64,000 nt of DNA from DATKFM01 sp963851215 (GTDB lineage Bacteria > Pseudomonadota > Alphaproteobacteria > Dongiales > Dongiaceae), in NCBI GenBank assembly GCA_963851215.1, contig CAWKOG010000019.1:248001-312000 (forward strand). Reading direction: 5' to 3'. Below the pieces are notes generated by a model. The model was not told the origin of the DNA, made no database searches, and saw nothing but the letters and a program-made list of their open reading frames with translations. Each line of letters opens with the position of its first letter. The stretch's first letter is position 1. The translations under genes and the position numbers were made by a program. Shown here one piece after another: positions 1 to 11,442 of this stretch.

Positions 1-1807
1 GCTTTCCTTGCCGCCGATGTGATGGAAGCGCGCCTTGCCCGGCATGATTTCCGTCAGACGCATGCCGGTCAGCATATTGACTCTCAACTCGGTGAGCCGC
101 TGCTGCACGCGCTCCTGCTCATCCACCATGCGGCACCAGGCAGAAATCTCCAGGCCCGGTGTCGCCAGCGTGACTTCGATGCCGTCCTTCGCCAGCTTCT
201 CCGCCAGCACGCCGGCCAGATAATATTGATCGTCGTCATAGATCAGGCACGGCGAGGCGGGAACCTTGCCGGCGCGAATGTCATCGGGCGTCAGCACGCC
301 GGGAATCGCCGCGCCCGGGATGCCCATCAGCGTACTATGGCCGACGCCATCGCGGCGCCAGCGGGCGCCGGTGGCGATAACGACTTCGGGAATGCCGAAC
401 TCGCGGACATCGGCCGCTGTGAGCTTGCTTTCGCGATAGATCTCCACATTCGGCAGCGCGGCGAGCCGGCCCATCCGCCAATCGCGAACGCGGCCGTAAG
501 AGGTGAGGCCCGGCAGCCGCGATTCCCAATTGATCCGGCCGCCAAGCTCGCGTCCCGCCTCGGCGAGCTGCACGCGATAGCCACGCCGGCCAAGAGTCAG
601 CGCGCATTCCAGCCCGGCCGGTCCGGCGCCGACGATCAGCACCGATTTCTCCTTCTTCGCCGGCTGCACCCGCTCCGGATGCCAGCCCCGGCGCCATTCC
701 TCCCCCATGGTGGGGTTCTGCGTGCAGCGGATCGGCGCACCCTCGTTGTTGTTGGAGCGGCAGATATTGCAGCCGATGCATTCCCGGATCTCGTCCTCGC
801 GGCCTTCTTCGATCTTGCGCGGCAGGAAGGGATCGGCGATCGACGGCCGCGCCGCGCCGATGAAATCCAGGATGCCGCGCTTCACCTGCGACACCATCGC
901 ATCGGGAGAGGTGAATCGGCCGACGCCGACCACCGGCTTGCTGGTCATCTTCTTCACGAAGGCGGTGTAGCGCTCCTCATAGCCTTCTTCGGAGAATCGC
1001 GCGGTCTGGGAATCGTTCTCCACATAGCTGATGTTCACGTCCCAGAGATCGGGCAGTTCGGCCAGCAGCTCGATGACTTCGCGGCCCTCATTTTCCACGG
1101 TGATGCCTTGCGGCCCGATCAGTTCGTCGACCGCGAAGCGCACGGCGACCGCGGCCTTGTGGCCCACCGCTTCCTTCGTATCCTCGATCAGCTCCCGCAG
1201 CAGGCGTGCAGCGATTCTCGATGCTGCCGCCATATTCGTCGGTGCGGTGATTGAGCCGGCGGGCGATGAACTGCATCGGCAGATAGCCGTGGCCGGCATA
1301 GACATAGACGATGTCGAAGCCAGCGCGCACGGCACGCTCGGCGGCCGCGCGATGCCAGCCGCGAAACGCCTTGATGTCCTGCTTGTCCATGGCGCGGGTC
1401 TGACGCGGATGCACGTAATGCAGCGGCAGCCCTGAGGGCGAGAGGATCGGCAGGCGGCTCCAGCGGTTCACCGTGTGGTTGCCGCCATGCCAGAGCTCCA
1501 CGCCCGCCAGCGCACCATGCCGGTGAACGCCCTCGGTCATGACGGCGTTCGCCTTCACATCCGACTCGTCCCACAAGGAGGCGAACACGTAGGGCGTATC
1601 GTCCGACGAGGGATGGATCGAGCAATATTCCGTGCAGACCACGCCCCAGCCGCCTTCCGCCTTCACCTCTCGCATCGCTGCCACGGAGCGCGGCATGCGA
1701 TTGCCCATGCCGCTGCAATGGGGCACCTGGAAGAATCGGTTGCGGGCGGTGACCGGCCCGATTCGCACGGGCTCGAACAACAGGTCGTAACGGGGATTGC
1801 GGGGCAT
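1..1807 (-). CDS. Trimethylamine/dimethylamine dehydrogenase-like flavoprotein, 3' end outside window, one frameshift
   Basis: An N-terminal old-yellow-enzyme barrel is followed by a 4Fe-4S site and an FAD/NAD-binding region. Cys31 in VPHCSGMG sits where trimethylamine dehydrogenase carries its cysteinyl-FMN, and the motif CIGCNIC followed by Cys after eleven residues is the 4Fe-4S ligand set (near 770-790). The dinucleotide fold VLIVGAGPAGLECA follows near 600-650. A net +1 break near 1205, just after YGGSIENR, separates the halves; the second half (ARLLRELIED...) continues without stops to the window edge. The family oxidatively demethylates small amines such as trimethylamine or N-methylated betaines; the substrate is not determinable. 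The gene lies 84 nt downstream of acetoacetyl-CoA synthetase on the same strand. Confidence 0.85.
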
Positions 1808-1890
1808 TCAGTTTCTTTCTTGATTGGGCGTGACGGACAGACACGCACCGATCCCACGATCGGTCCAGTGCGCATTGAACCAGCACCGGA

Positions 1891-3852
<1,962 letters not shown>

Positions 3853-4012
3853 CGAAGCCTTCCCCATTTTTGCGATTGCATAGCATGGCCGGGATGGTTC
3901 GGCGAGGGCGGCTCAGGACGTTGGAATTGCCATCCTTTTCCTGCATTGCCCCTATGCGCGCTGGCGGTTGGACGGGCTGTGGCCCAGGCCTTAGGGTGCC
4001 GCTAGCGCCATC

Positions 4013-5017
4013 ATGGTCCAGACCCCGCAGCCGATCGCCTATTTCCGCTCCGTGCCGCCGCCCGTGCAGGCCGCTATCTATATGGTCGTCGCCTCGCTGC
4101 TGTTCGCCGCCCTGAGCGCCACGATCCGGCATCTCAGCACCGGGCTGCATACCTTCGAGGTCACCTTCTTCCGCAATTTCGCCGGGCTGGTGTTCATGCT
4201 GCCCTGGCTGTTCCGCTCGGGCCTGGGCGGACTCAGGACCGGGCGGTTCATGCTCTATGGCTGGCGGTCGTTCCTCAGTCTCCTTTCCATGCTCTGCGGA
4301 TTCACGTCGCTCACCCTGCTGCCGTTCGACAAGGCGATCGCGCTCAGCTTCACCGTGCCGCTGTTCGCCACCGCGGGCGCGGCGCTGTTCCTGGGCGAAG
4401 ACGTCCGGGCGCGGCGCTGGACCGCCACCATCATCGGCTTCATCGGCGTGATGATCATATTGCATCCGGGTTTTGGCAGCAGTGAGCTGACCGCCAGCAA
4501 CGCCGCCGCGCTGGGCGCCGGGCTGTCGCTGCTGGCGGCGCTGCTCTCTGCGGTCATCACGCTGATCGTCAAGGATCTGGCCCGAACCGAGCCCAGCGAC
4601 GCCATCGTGACGTACATGGTCCTGCTGCTGACGCCGATGTCGCTGATTCCCGCGATCCCGTATTGGGAGTGGCCGGCCGTCGAGCTGTGGCTGTGGATCG
4701 TCATCATGGGCGCCTTCGGCAGCTTCGGCCATATGTGCTACATCCGCGCCTTCGCCCGGGCCGATGCATCGGCGGTGATGCCCTACGACTACACACGGAT
4801 GATCTTCGCCGCCGTGATCGGATATTTCGCGTTCAACGAGGCGCCGGATATCTGGACCTGGATCGGCGCCGCGGTCATTGCCAGCGCGGCGATATACATC
4901 GCCCACCGCGAATCCATACGCCGGCAATCGGTGGCGACCACAGCCGCCGCGGTGGCCAGCGAGCCGGCCGCCCTAACGCCCCTGGCCCGTCCGGGCGGCG
5001 AAGGCAAGCAGCCATGA
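4013..5017 (+). CDS. EamA/DMT-family transporter, first of a tandem pair
   Basis: The 334-residue protein has about ten hydrophobic segments arranged as two EamA repeats, for example AAIYMVVASLLFAALSAT near the N-terminus and RWTATIIGFIGVMIILHPG at the end of the first repeat. It belongs to the drug/metabolite transporter superfamily of inner-membrane exporters; the substrate cannot be told from sequence. It overlaps the next gene by four bases (ATGA at 5014-5017), so the two are translationally coupled. The two proteins share the block R-W-T/S-ATIIGFIGV, which indicates an old tandem duplication. Confidence 0.9.
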   Translation: MVQTPQPIAYFRSVPPPVQAAIYMVVASLLFAALSATIRHLSTGLHTFEVTFFRNFAGLVFMLPWLFRSGLGGLRTGRFMLYGWRSFLSLLSMLCGFTSLTLLPFDKAIALSFTVPLFATAGAALFLGEDVRARRWTATIIGFIGVMIILHPGFGSSELTASNAAALGAGLSLLAALLSAVITLIVKDLARTEPSDAIVTYMVLLLTPMSLIPAIPYWEWPAVELWLWIVIMGAFGSFGHMCYIRAFARADASAVMPYDYTRMIFAAVIGYFAFNEAPDIWTWIGAAVIASAAIYIAHRESIRRQSVATTAAAVASEPAALTPLARPGGEGKQP

Positions 5018-6087
5018 CCGACCTGGCCATCGCCAATCGCCTGCAGGCGCGTTGGCTGGCGCTGCCGGGCAACACGCGCGGTGCGCTTTGGATGCTGGCC
5101 TCGGGCGTCGGCTTCACGGTGATGGCCGTGGGCATCAAGCTCCTGGGCACGCGGCTCGACAGTTTTCAGGTGGCGTTTTTCCGCATCGTCTTCGGCTTCA
5201 TCGTCATCCTGCCGATCACGGGCTATTTCGGCATGACCAGCGGCTTTTCGTTCCTGCGCACGCGCCATCTCCACGTCCATGCGGTGCGCGGCGTTCTCGG
5301 CATGGTGGCGATGTATTGCAGCTACTACGCCCTGGCGCGCATCGAGCTGGCGGACTTCACCGCGCTCAGCTTCACCAAGCCGCTGTTCGCCACCGTGCTC
5401 GCCGTGATCATCCTGGGCGAGGTGGTGCGCTGGCGGCGCTGGAGCGCCACGATCATCGGCTTCATCGGCGTGCTGATCATGATGCGGCCGGGCAGCGGCA
5501 CGTTCCAGACCGCCGGCTTCTTTGCCCTGGGCGAAGCCTTCTCGATCGCCTTCCTGGTGACGCTGGTGAAGCGGCTGCCGGCGCGGGAAACGACGCTGGG
5601 CATGCTGTTCTATTTCGGCGCCATCGCCAGCCTGCTGTCGCTGCCCGGCGCCCTCTACACCTGGCGCAATCCGTCGCAGGAGGAGTGGGGGCTGCTGCTG
5701 GTGATCGGCGCGCTGGGAGCGGCGTCGCAATCCTTCTGGATCCGCGCCTTCCGCTGCGCCGACGCGTCGCTGGTCGCTGCATTCGACTATCTGCGGCTGC
5801 CGCTGGCGGCGGCGGTCGGCATGATCTGGTTCGCCGAACTGCCTTCGATCTGGACCGTGGTGGGTGCGGTGGTGATCGTCGCCAGCACGATCTACATCGC
5901 CCGCCGTGAAGCCGTCGCTGCGGATCAAGCCGGCTGCGTCCATCGCGCAGAAGTAGATTTCTCCACCTTCATCGGCGTTACGCCTTCGGCGCCGGCGGGC
6001 GGGCCGCCGGTGTCACCTGGAAGACATGCTTCTCCGTCCGCCGCAGCACGGCCAGCTCCGCCGGCTTGCCGATGCGCTCGGCGGTGA
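5014..6087 (+). CDS. EamA/DMT-family transporter, second of a tandem pair
   Basis: The start ATG at 5014 overlaps the stop of the upstream paralogue. The protein (357 aa as read) has two EamA repeats with roughly ten membrane segments; RWSATIIGFIGVLIMMRPG matches the same site in its neighbour. The last approximately 50 residues (after IYIARREAV) are Pro/Ala-rich, unlike the family, and run 110 bp into the convergent protease gene, so the natural C-terminus may be shorter and a late frame break is possible. Coupled expression suggests the pair forms one transport function, perhaps a heterodimer, but this is inference. Confidence 0.87.
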   Translation: MTDLAIANRLQARWLALPGNTRGALWMLASGVGFTVMAVGIKLLGTRLDSFQVAFFRIVFGFIVILPITGYFGMTSGFSFLRTRHLHVHAVRGVLGMVAMYCSYYALARIELADFTALSFTKPLFATVLAVIILGEVVRWRRWSATIIGFIGVLIMMRPGSGTFQTAGFFALGEAFSIAFLVTLVKRLPARETTLGMLFYFGAIASLLSLPGALYTWRNPSQEEWGLLLVIGALGAASQSFWIRAFRCADASLVAAFDYLRLPLAAAVGMIWFAELPSIWTVVGAVVIVASTIYIARREAVAADQAGCVHRAEVDFSTFIGVTPSAPAGGPPVSPGRHASPSAAARPAPPACRCARR

Positions 6088-6991
6088 GCAGGCGATGCAG
6101 GCTGTCGATGCCGGGCGTCGGCGTGCCGTCGAAGGCGACGATCACATCGCCCTCCATCAGGCCGGCGCGGCCGGCCGGGCTGTCCACCTCCACATTCATC
6201 ACCCGCAGGCCGGATTCGGCGGCGAGTTGGTGGAAGCGGGCGACGCGGCGGGGCAGCGCCATGGTCTGGCCGCCGACGCCGATATAGCTGCGGCGTACCT
6301 TGCCGTGGCGGATCAGCTCGCTGACCACGAATTTCGCGGTGTTGCTGGCGATGGCGAAGCAGAGCCCCTGGGCGGCCAGGATGATGGCGGTGTTGACGCC
6401 GATGATCTCGCCCTGAGCCGTCACCAGCGGACCGCCGGAATTGCCGGGATTGAGCGCGGCATCGGTCTGCACGACATCGTCGATCAGCCGGCCTGCATAG
6501 CTGCGCAGCGAACGGCCGAGAGCGCTGACCACGCCGGCGGTCACCGTGCATTCGAAGCCGAAGGGATTGCCGATGGCGACCACGAGTTGTCCCACGCGCA
6601 TCTTTCCGGAGTCGCCGAACGGCACATGGGCCAGCCCGTCGCCATGGAGCTGCAGCACGGCGAGATCGGTATCCGGGTCCTCGCCCACCAGATAGGCCGG
6701 CAGCGTGCGGCCATCCATCAGCGTGGCGACGACGCTGGAGGCGCCGTGGATCACATGGCTGTTGGTGACCAGCAGGCCATCGGGCGTGAAGATCACGCCG
6801 GAGCCCGAGCCCACCGGCCGCTCCTGTCGGTCCCCTGGGCCATTCACCGGCCGCAGGGATTGCAGATGCACCACCGCCGCCGACACCCGCTCCACCGCGC
6901 CGGTGACGGCGCGGGAATAGGCGTCCAGCAATTCGTCATCCGGCCTGGCGGCCGGCGCCGACGGTTCAAACGCGGGGCCGTCCAGCATCAC
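5978..6991 (-). CDS. HtrA/DegP-like trypsin-fold serine protease with PDZ domain
   Basis: The S1C protease domain has all three catalytic residues: His79 (TNSHVI), Asp109 (DPDTDLAV) and Ser185 (NPGNSGGPL). A single PDZ domain follows (about residues 245-325, with AGRAGLMEGDVIVAFDG). Length 337 aa fits a one-PDZ HtrA. Unlike DegP, DegQ or DegS, no signal peptide or transmembrane anchor is visible at the N-terminus, which is acidic and proline-rich. A cytoplasmic location is therefore suggested. An AGGGCAGG sequence precedes the ATG at 6991. The gene is convergent with the EamA pair. Confidence 0.9.
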   Translation of the reverse strand: MMLDGPAFEPSAPAARPDDELLDAYSRAVTGAVERVSAAVVHLQSLRPVNGPGDRQERPVGSGSGVIFTPDGLLVTNSHVIHGASSVVATLMDGRTLPAYLVGEDPDTDLAVLQLHGDGLAHVPFGDSGKMRVGQLVVAIGNPFGFECTVTAGVVSALGRSLRSYAGRLIDDVVQTDAALNPGNSGGPLVTAQGEIIGVNTAIILAAQGLCFAIASNTAKFVVSELIRHGKVRRSYIGVGGQTMALPRRVARFHQLAAESGLRVMNVEVDSPAGRAGLMEGDVIVAFDGTPTPGIDSLHRLLTAERIGKPAELAVLRRTEKHVFQVTPAARPPAPKA

Positions 6992-7224
6992 TTACCTGCC
7001 CTTCTGAATCGTGCAATTTGCGCATAGTTTCCTGCTAGCCAAACCGCTGATCCCGAAAACGGAATCCGCGAAAACAGCGATTCCCGGGGGACCCTGATTT
7101 TTGGGAACGATGCCATGCAAGGGAATTGGGCCGCGTCCAGGCGCCTCAACCGAACTTTCGAAGCCTGGATGGACCCGGATATGCATGGAGCTAGAGATCG
7201 GCGCTCGAAGCGCCGAGATCAAGA

Positions 7225-7611
7225 TCAGGCGCTTGGCCGATCCTGCTTGCCGTTGGCGAGGCGGTCGATCGCCGCCCGGGCCTGCAGCCGGTGGCCGTCG
7301 GTCATGTAGCTGCGCACGGTCCTGATCGCCGCATAGAGCACGGCGGCATCGTCGGTGAAGCCCAGCAAGAGAATGAAATCCGGCAGGATATCGATGGGCA
7401 GGATGAAGTAGGCCAGCGCGCCATAGAGGATCGCCTTCGCCTTCAGCGGCGTCGCCGGATCGGTGGCGCAGTAATAGGCGGCGACCACTTCATCCAGGAA
7501 GGGGATGCGCGGGATCGTGCGCCGCAGCTTGTCCCAGAAGCCGGCTTCCACCCGCGCCTGGTCGCGATGCATCTTCTCGGAATCGATGGGAACCAGGTCG
7601 GTGCCGGCCAT
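7225..7611 (-). CDS. DUF1232 (YkvA-type) membrane protein
   Basis: The 128-residue protein carries the DUF1232 core: AILYGALAYFILPIDILPDFILLLGFTDDAAV is broken here only for length, with the signature ALAYFILPIDILPD and GFTDDAAVLYAA. The central segment is one hydrophobic hairpin. Function of the family is unknown; members are small inner-membrane proteins. The gene stands alone between a 230-bp spacer and an intergenic palindrome. Confidence 0.85.
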   Translation of the reverse strand: MAGTDLVPIDSEKMHRDQARVEAGFWDKLRRTIPRIPFLDEVVAAYYCATDPATPLKAKAILYGALAYFILPIDILPDFILLLGFTDDAAVLYAAIRTVRSYMTDGHRLQARAAIDRLANGKQDRPSA

Positions 7612-7793
7612 GGCGGAAGATATGGCCCGGCAGCGGCCGGATTCAATGGCCGGCAGGGCGCTGGCAACCTTAGAGATTTACCAATCTGTTCCATAGGTTG
7701 CAGAGGAGCCGAGCCGGGAAATTTGGGCTGGGCAGTGGCGGTGCAAGCCGCTAGAGGATGTTCCGCAGCAGTTGAATTGCTGCTTCCCACGTT

Positions 7794-7873
7794 TGTCATC
7801 CCCGCGAAAGCGGGGACCCAGGGGTTACAGGGCACCCTGCTTCTCCTGGGTCCCCGCTTTCGCGGGGATGACA
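7794..7873. repeat. Intergenic palindromic repeat with 29-bp perfect arms
   Basis: The arms at 7794-7822 and 7845-7873 are exact reverse complements and are separated by 22 bases. Each arm contains its own small hairpin, CCCCGC-GAAA-GCGGGG. This CCCCGCGAAAGCGGGG core is a dispersed intergenic repeat seen in many alphaproteobacteria. It lies between two genes that point away from each other and could also form an RNA stem. Confidence 0.93.
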
Positions 7874-7958
7874 GGTCGGGGTGATTTGAATGAAGCGGAA
7901 CTGATTCTAGGTGTCACCGGCAGAAATTCAAACAACAGCAAGGACGGGACCGTCATCC

Positions 7959-8720
7959 ATGGACATCAGGGGACAGGCGGCGCTGGTCACCGGCGCCGGA
8001 TCGGGCATCGGCGCCGATGTGGCGCGGCATCTGGCCAAGGCCGGGGCCAAGGTGGCGGTGCTGGATATCAACAAGGACGCCGCCGAGGCGGTGGCGAAGG
8101 AGATCGGCGGCGTCGGCATCGGCTGCGACATCAGCGACGGGCCCGGCGGCGAAGCGGCGGTGGCCGCGGCGCGGGCCGCCCATGGGCCGGCGCGCATCCT
8201 GGTCAATGTGGCCGGCATCCTGATTCCCGGCCGCATCCTGGGCAAGGATGGGCCGCTGCCCCTGGAGAAATTCCGCAAGGTGATCGACGTCAATCTCGTC
8301 GGCACCTTCAACATGATGCGCCTGGCCGCCGCCGACATGGCCGGCCTGCCGCCGCTGACCGATGGCGAGCGCGGCGTGATCGTGTCGACGTCGTCGGTCG
8401 CCGCCTATGAAGGACAGATCGGCCAGGCAGCCTATGCCGCATCGAAAGCGGGCATCGTCGGGCTGACCTTGCCGGCGGCGCGCGACCTGGCGCGCAGCGG
8501 CATCCGCGTGCTGGCCATCGCGCCCGGCCTGATCGCCACGCCGATGATGCTGAACCTGCCGCCCGATATCCAGAAGGCGCTGGGCGATTCCGTGCCGTTC
8601 CCGCAGCGGCTGGGCCATGCCCATGAGGTGTCGCGGCTGGTGCTGCATATGATCGAGAACAGCCTGCTCAACGGCGAGGTGGTGCGGCTGGACGGCGCGC
8701 TGCGGCTGGCGCCGAAATGA
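7959..8720 (+). CDS. SDR-family 3-hydroxyacyl-CoA dehydrogenase-like protein (HSD10 type)
   Basis: The Rossmann motif TGAGSGIG (residues 11-18) and the catalytic Ser146, Tyr159 and Lys163 (YAASK) are present. The stretch SSVAAYEGQIGQAAYAASK and TLPAARDLA match the type II 3-hydroxyacyl-CoA dehydrogenase/HSD10 group, which oxidises 3-hydroxyacyl-CoA with NAD in fatty-acid or branched-chain amino-acid breakdown. Length is 253 aa from the ATG at 7959. The stop overlaps an ATG at 8717, just ahead of the zincin gene. Confidence 0.88.
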   Translation: MDIRGQAALVTGAGSGIGADVARHLAKAGAKVAVLDINKDAAEAVAKEIGGVGIGCDISDGPGGEAAVAAARAAHGPARILVNVAGILIPGRILGKDGPLPLEKFRKVIDVNLVGTFNMMRLAAADMAGLPPLTDGERGVIVSTSSVAAYEGQIGQAAYAASKAGIVGLTLPAARDLARSGIRVLAIAPGLIATPMMLNLPPDIQKALGDSVPFPQRLGHAHEVSRLVLHMIENSLLNGEVVRLDGALRLAPK

Positions 8721-8744
8721 CCAAGCGCCGGCGGCACCGGCACG

Positions 8745-9170
8745 GTGACGCAGGACAACCTGCCGTCGCGGCGCTACACCGCGCCGCCGAGCCTGGAGGA
8801 CATGGAAGCGATGGCGGCCGAAGCCTTCGCGACAATTCCCAGGGAGTTGCGCCAGAACGTCGCCAACGTTGTCATCCAGATCGCCGATTTCCCCGACGAC
8901 GAAATCCTGCGCGACATGGATCTGGAAACGCCGTTCGACCTGCTGGGCCTCTATCAGGGCGTCGATCTCGCGCGCAAGAGCGTCGGCGACGTCGCCCAGC
9001 ATATGGACATGGTCTTCCTCTACCGCCGGCCGATCCTGGAATATTGGTGCGAGACCGGCGAGGACCTGAAGCATGTCATCCGCCATGTGCTGATCCACGA
9101 GATCGGCCACCATTTCGGATTGTCGGATGAGGACATGGAGCGGATTGAAGAGGAAGCTGTAGAGGGGTAG
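8745..9170 (+). CDS. Zincin-like metallopeptidase family protein (DUF1025/COG3824 type)
   Basis: The C-terminal motif HEIGHHFGLSDED (His118, Glu119, His122 in an HExxH arrangement) is the zinc-binding signature of this small family of predicted proteases. Length 141 aa is typical. The start is uncertain: the frame opens with GTG at 8745 without a clear ribosome site, while an ATG at 8717 overlapping the previous stop leads into another frame, so a one-base break in the first 30 bases is possible. The last 24 codons have a diverged second copy at 14315-14386. Confidence 0.83.
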   Translation: MTQDNLPSRRYTAPPSLEDMEAMAAEAFATIPRELRQNVANVVIQIADFPDDEILRDMDLETPFDLLGLYQGVDLARKSVGDVAQHMDMVFLYRRPILEYWCETGEDLKHVIRHVLIHEIGHHFGLSDEDMERIEEEAVEG

Positions 9171-9220
9171 CGAATTGACCGGCCAGTTCCAGTGGCCAGA
9201 CCGACACCGCATATCGCCCG

Positions 9221-9807
9221 TCAAGACCTGGCGGCTTTCTCGGCCGTGAGAGCCGCGTTGAGGCGCATGGAATCGCCGCGGGTCGCAACGAAGATCAGCG
9301 CTTCCGTGACGATTGCGATCACAGCCGGACAGCAGGCGCGCGACCGGCGCTTGCGGATCATGGCGTTGTTCGGCAAACGCCAGATGTTGATTTTCCTCTA
9401 TCTGCACCTTGCGAATGCTGTCGGCAAGCTCCGCGTCCCGGCCCGAAAGATAGGCGATCTGCTCGACGAAATGCTTGTGGACGGTGCGCTCGACGGCGGC
9501 GGTGCAGACGATGACGCCATGCCGCCCCAGGAGCGCCGTCACGAACCCGAGGATTGCGCCGCCAACGGACCAGACCGAGGCGACCGGACAAGGGGTGGTC
9601 GCCCTGGCGGGCATCATCTCGAGGAAACGTCCTATGATGCCGCTTCTCATGCCCGAGCGTTTCCTCAAGCCACGGGAGAAGGTCCGGGTAGCGCGCCTTG
9701 GCGAGCGCGATCTGCGCGCCATAGATCGATATGGCGCCCTGCTCGCCGGCGTGATTGACGCGCAGAATCCGCCGCACGATCCGATGCTGGTCCTCGATGG
9801 CGTTCAT
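9221..9807 (-). CDS. COQ7-like di-iron demethoxyubiquinone hydroxylase family protein, two frameshifts
   Basis: The protein keeps the four-helix di-iron ligand pattern: Glu in NHAGEQGAISIY, ExxH in LGHEKRHH, Glu in AAVERTVHKHF and ExxH in IEENQHLAF. COQ7 proteins hydroxylate demethoxyubiquinol in ubiquinone synthesis; this may be a paralogue rather than the main enzyme. Two net +1 breaks, near 9625 (after HHRTF) and 9328 (after ARLLS), split the frame. Corrected length is 194 aa, ending LTAEKAARS at a TGA (9221-9223). The gene stands alone just beyond the zincin gene, convergent with it. Confidence 0.78.
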
Positions 9808-10127
9808 GCGAACGTCTCCCGATCTGCCCGAAATCTCTTAGCAGCGAACCGGTTACCGAGTTCATAACAATTGCGGCCGGTCCACGAGGTGCTGTGGGAC
9901 CGCAGTGAAATACGGCTTGGTCAGCCCATAACTCATTCCGGAAACCGAGCTCAATGGACTCCCTCTCCGAGTGGCTATAGAACCCGACGGTGCCGCTTTC
10001 ACGGCGAGCGATACCTCACAACCTGCCATCGGCAGGACGGTCTCGCAGACCACCAGCCGATGCGCGACCGGGACCTCACGCACATCCAGGGCTATACGAG
10101 CCTGAAGAGTTAGCCAGGAGGCATCTC
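9808..10127. other. Non-coding divergent spacer
   Basis: This 320-bp interval separates the COQ7-like gene and the GST gene. No convincing gene, terminator or repeat was seen. The only clear element is an AGGAGG ribosome site at its right end, seven bases before the GST start. Confidence 0.6.
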
Positions 10128-10772
10128 ATGCTCAAGATATTCGGCGCGGCCGGATCGGGCTCGGTTCCGATCGAGGCCATGCTGACGCTGGTCGGAATTC
10201 CCTACGAGGTGATCGAGGCGGTCACTTGGGAGGACGAAGCGGCGCGCAAGCGGGTCGAGGCGGTCAATCCGTTGCGCCAAGTCCCGGCAGTGGTGCTGCC
10301 GTCCGGCGAGATCATAACCGAAAGTGCAGGGATACTGATCTATTTCGCCGATTTCCATCCACAGGCGCGGCTGGCGCCAGCCCTCAGCGACCCCGGGCGC
10401 GCGCAATATCTACGCTGGATGGTCTACATATCGGCGGCCATCTACGCGTTTGTCTGGATCATCGACGATCCGACGCGCATCGTCGCCAGCAAAGAGCAAG
10501 CGCTGCTCGTGATCGATCGCATCCACGAACGACGAGCCGATTGCTGGCGCATGATGGACGAACAGATCGCGCCCGGCCACTACATTCTTGGCGATGATCT
10601 CTCGGTGCTCGATCTCTACGTCGCGGTCGTCTCGCGCTTCGCGCCCGGGCGCGCGCGCTTCTACCGGAGCGCGCCGAAGATGGCCGAAATCGTCCGCCGG
10701 GTCGATGCCGACCCGCGCCTCAAGGAATTCTGGGCGAAGCGGTTTCCATTTGACGAGGGGTGGGAGCGGTAA
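10128..10772 (+). CDS. Glutathione S-transferase family protein
   Basis: The N-terminal thioredoxin-like domain includes NPLRQVPAVVLPSGEIITES, with the cis-proline and the E-S pair that binds the gamma-glutamyl part of glutathione. The C-terminal half is helical with the usual aromatic residues. Length is 214 aa. The ATG at 10128 is chosen because AGGAGG lies just upstream; the frame remains open further upstream but without family similarity. No partner gene indicates its substrate. Confidence 0.87.
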   Translation: MLKIFGAAGSGSVPIEAMLTLVGIPYEVIEAVTWEDEAARKRVEAVNPLRQVPAVVLPSGEIITESAGILIYFADFHPQARLAPALSDPGRAQYLRWMVYISAAIYAFVWIIDDPTRIVASKEQALLVIDRIHERRADCWRMMDEQIAPGHYILGDDLSVLDLYVAVVSRFAPGRARFYRSAPKMAEIVRRVDADPRLKEFWAKRFPFDEGWER

Positions 10773-10807
10773 GCGTCACTCCGTTCTGAACACCGGCTAC
10801 ACGTGGT

Positions 10808-10880
10808 CGCTCACTCGGCTGTAACAAGGAGCGGCTTTCCCTTTTCCACGATGTACGTGGCGAGCTCCGACGCGCTCCCG
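10808..10880 (-). pseudogene. Duplicated 3' end of a cupin gene
   Basis: These 73 bases match 68 of 73 bases of 11440-11512, which covers the end of the intact cupin gene on the same strand. The remnant still reads ASELATYIVEKGKPLL followed by VTAE and a stop, so the frame is preserved. It begins six bases after the stop of the secreted hypothetical gene at 10886. The two copies are direct repeats around a 559-bp segment. Confidence 0.85.
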
Positions 10881-10885
10881 CGCGA

Positions 10886-11257
10886 TCATTGTGATTGCAA
10901 GTAGTATGACTGTCCCGCCGATTTAAGTTGCTCAAGCGTTTTGCCTGAACAACTGCCGGACCAGTCTCCACCTATTGGGTCGGCTTTGCCGTATATAGTT
11001 ATAGTACCAGCCTGCCTCTCCGGACTTATGTAAGTCGCCACGCCATCTTGATCGATGCTGGATAGGTAAAAAGCGCGATCAATGCCATTAAGCTCGCAGT
11101 GCACCAAGATTGGGAAGTTCCTGAAAGATGCCTCGGCAGCCTGTGTTTCTGAACTATGAACGGCCATGAATTGCCACGATAACAGGATAGCGAGAGCGGC
11201 ACTGCGGACCACCCCTCGCGTGCTTATACAACGGTGCCCGGCCATGACGTTTGCCAT
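10886..11257 (-). CDS. Small secreted hypothetical protein
   Basis: The product is about 123 aa with a basic start, a hydrophobic core (VRSAALAILLSWQFMAV) and small residues before the mature part, which looks like a signal peptide. The mature part has two cysteines (VHCELNG and GSCSGK) that could form a disulfide. The frame is open to 11446, but the ATG at 11257 has GGAG about ten bases upstream and places the signal peptide at the N-terminus, so it is preferred. No known family was recognised. It lies between the two copies of the cupin 3' end. Confidence 0.5.
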   Translation of the reverse strand: MANVMAGHRCISTRGVVRSAALAILLSWQFMAVHSSETQAAEASFRNFPILVHCELNGIDRAFYLSSIDQDGVATYISPERQAGTITIYGKADPIGGDWSGSCSGKTLEQLKSAGQSYYLQSQ

Positions 11258-11442
11258 TGACGGAGAACTCCTATGCTCGGCCTGTTGTTCTGGTTCGGGA
11301 AACCCACTCAGTTTCGCGTAGATAGTATCAACAAGCAAGTTTTCGGGTTGGCAGACGGGCGGCAACGTTGGGTGGTAGGTACCGCCCGCTGTAAATTTCA
11401 TCGTCGCACGGTTACGTGACCGGGGGGCGTCGCGCTGGGCGC

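Noticed and set aside
19..1254. Long open frame of 411 codons on the plus strand
   Set aside because: It is the antisense of the trimethylamine-dehydrogenase-like gene; its composition is Ala/Arg/His-rich and shows no family similarity.
6992..7222. Minus-strand frame of 76 codons between the protease and DUF1232 genes
   Set aside because: No ribosome site, no family similarity and unusual composition; treated as intergenic.
9871..10113. Plus-strand frame of 80 codons ahead of the GST gene
   Set aside because: Composition is unlike the neighbours and no start signal is visible; treated as non-coding.
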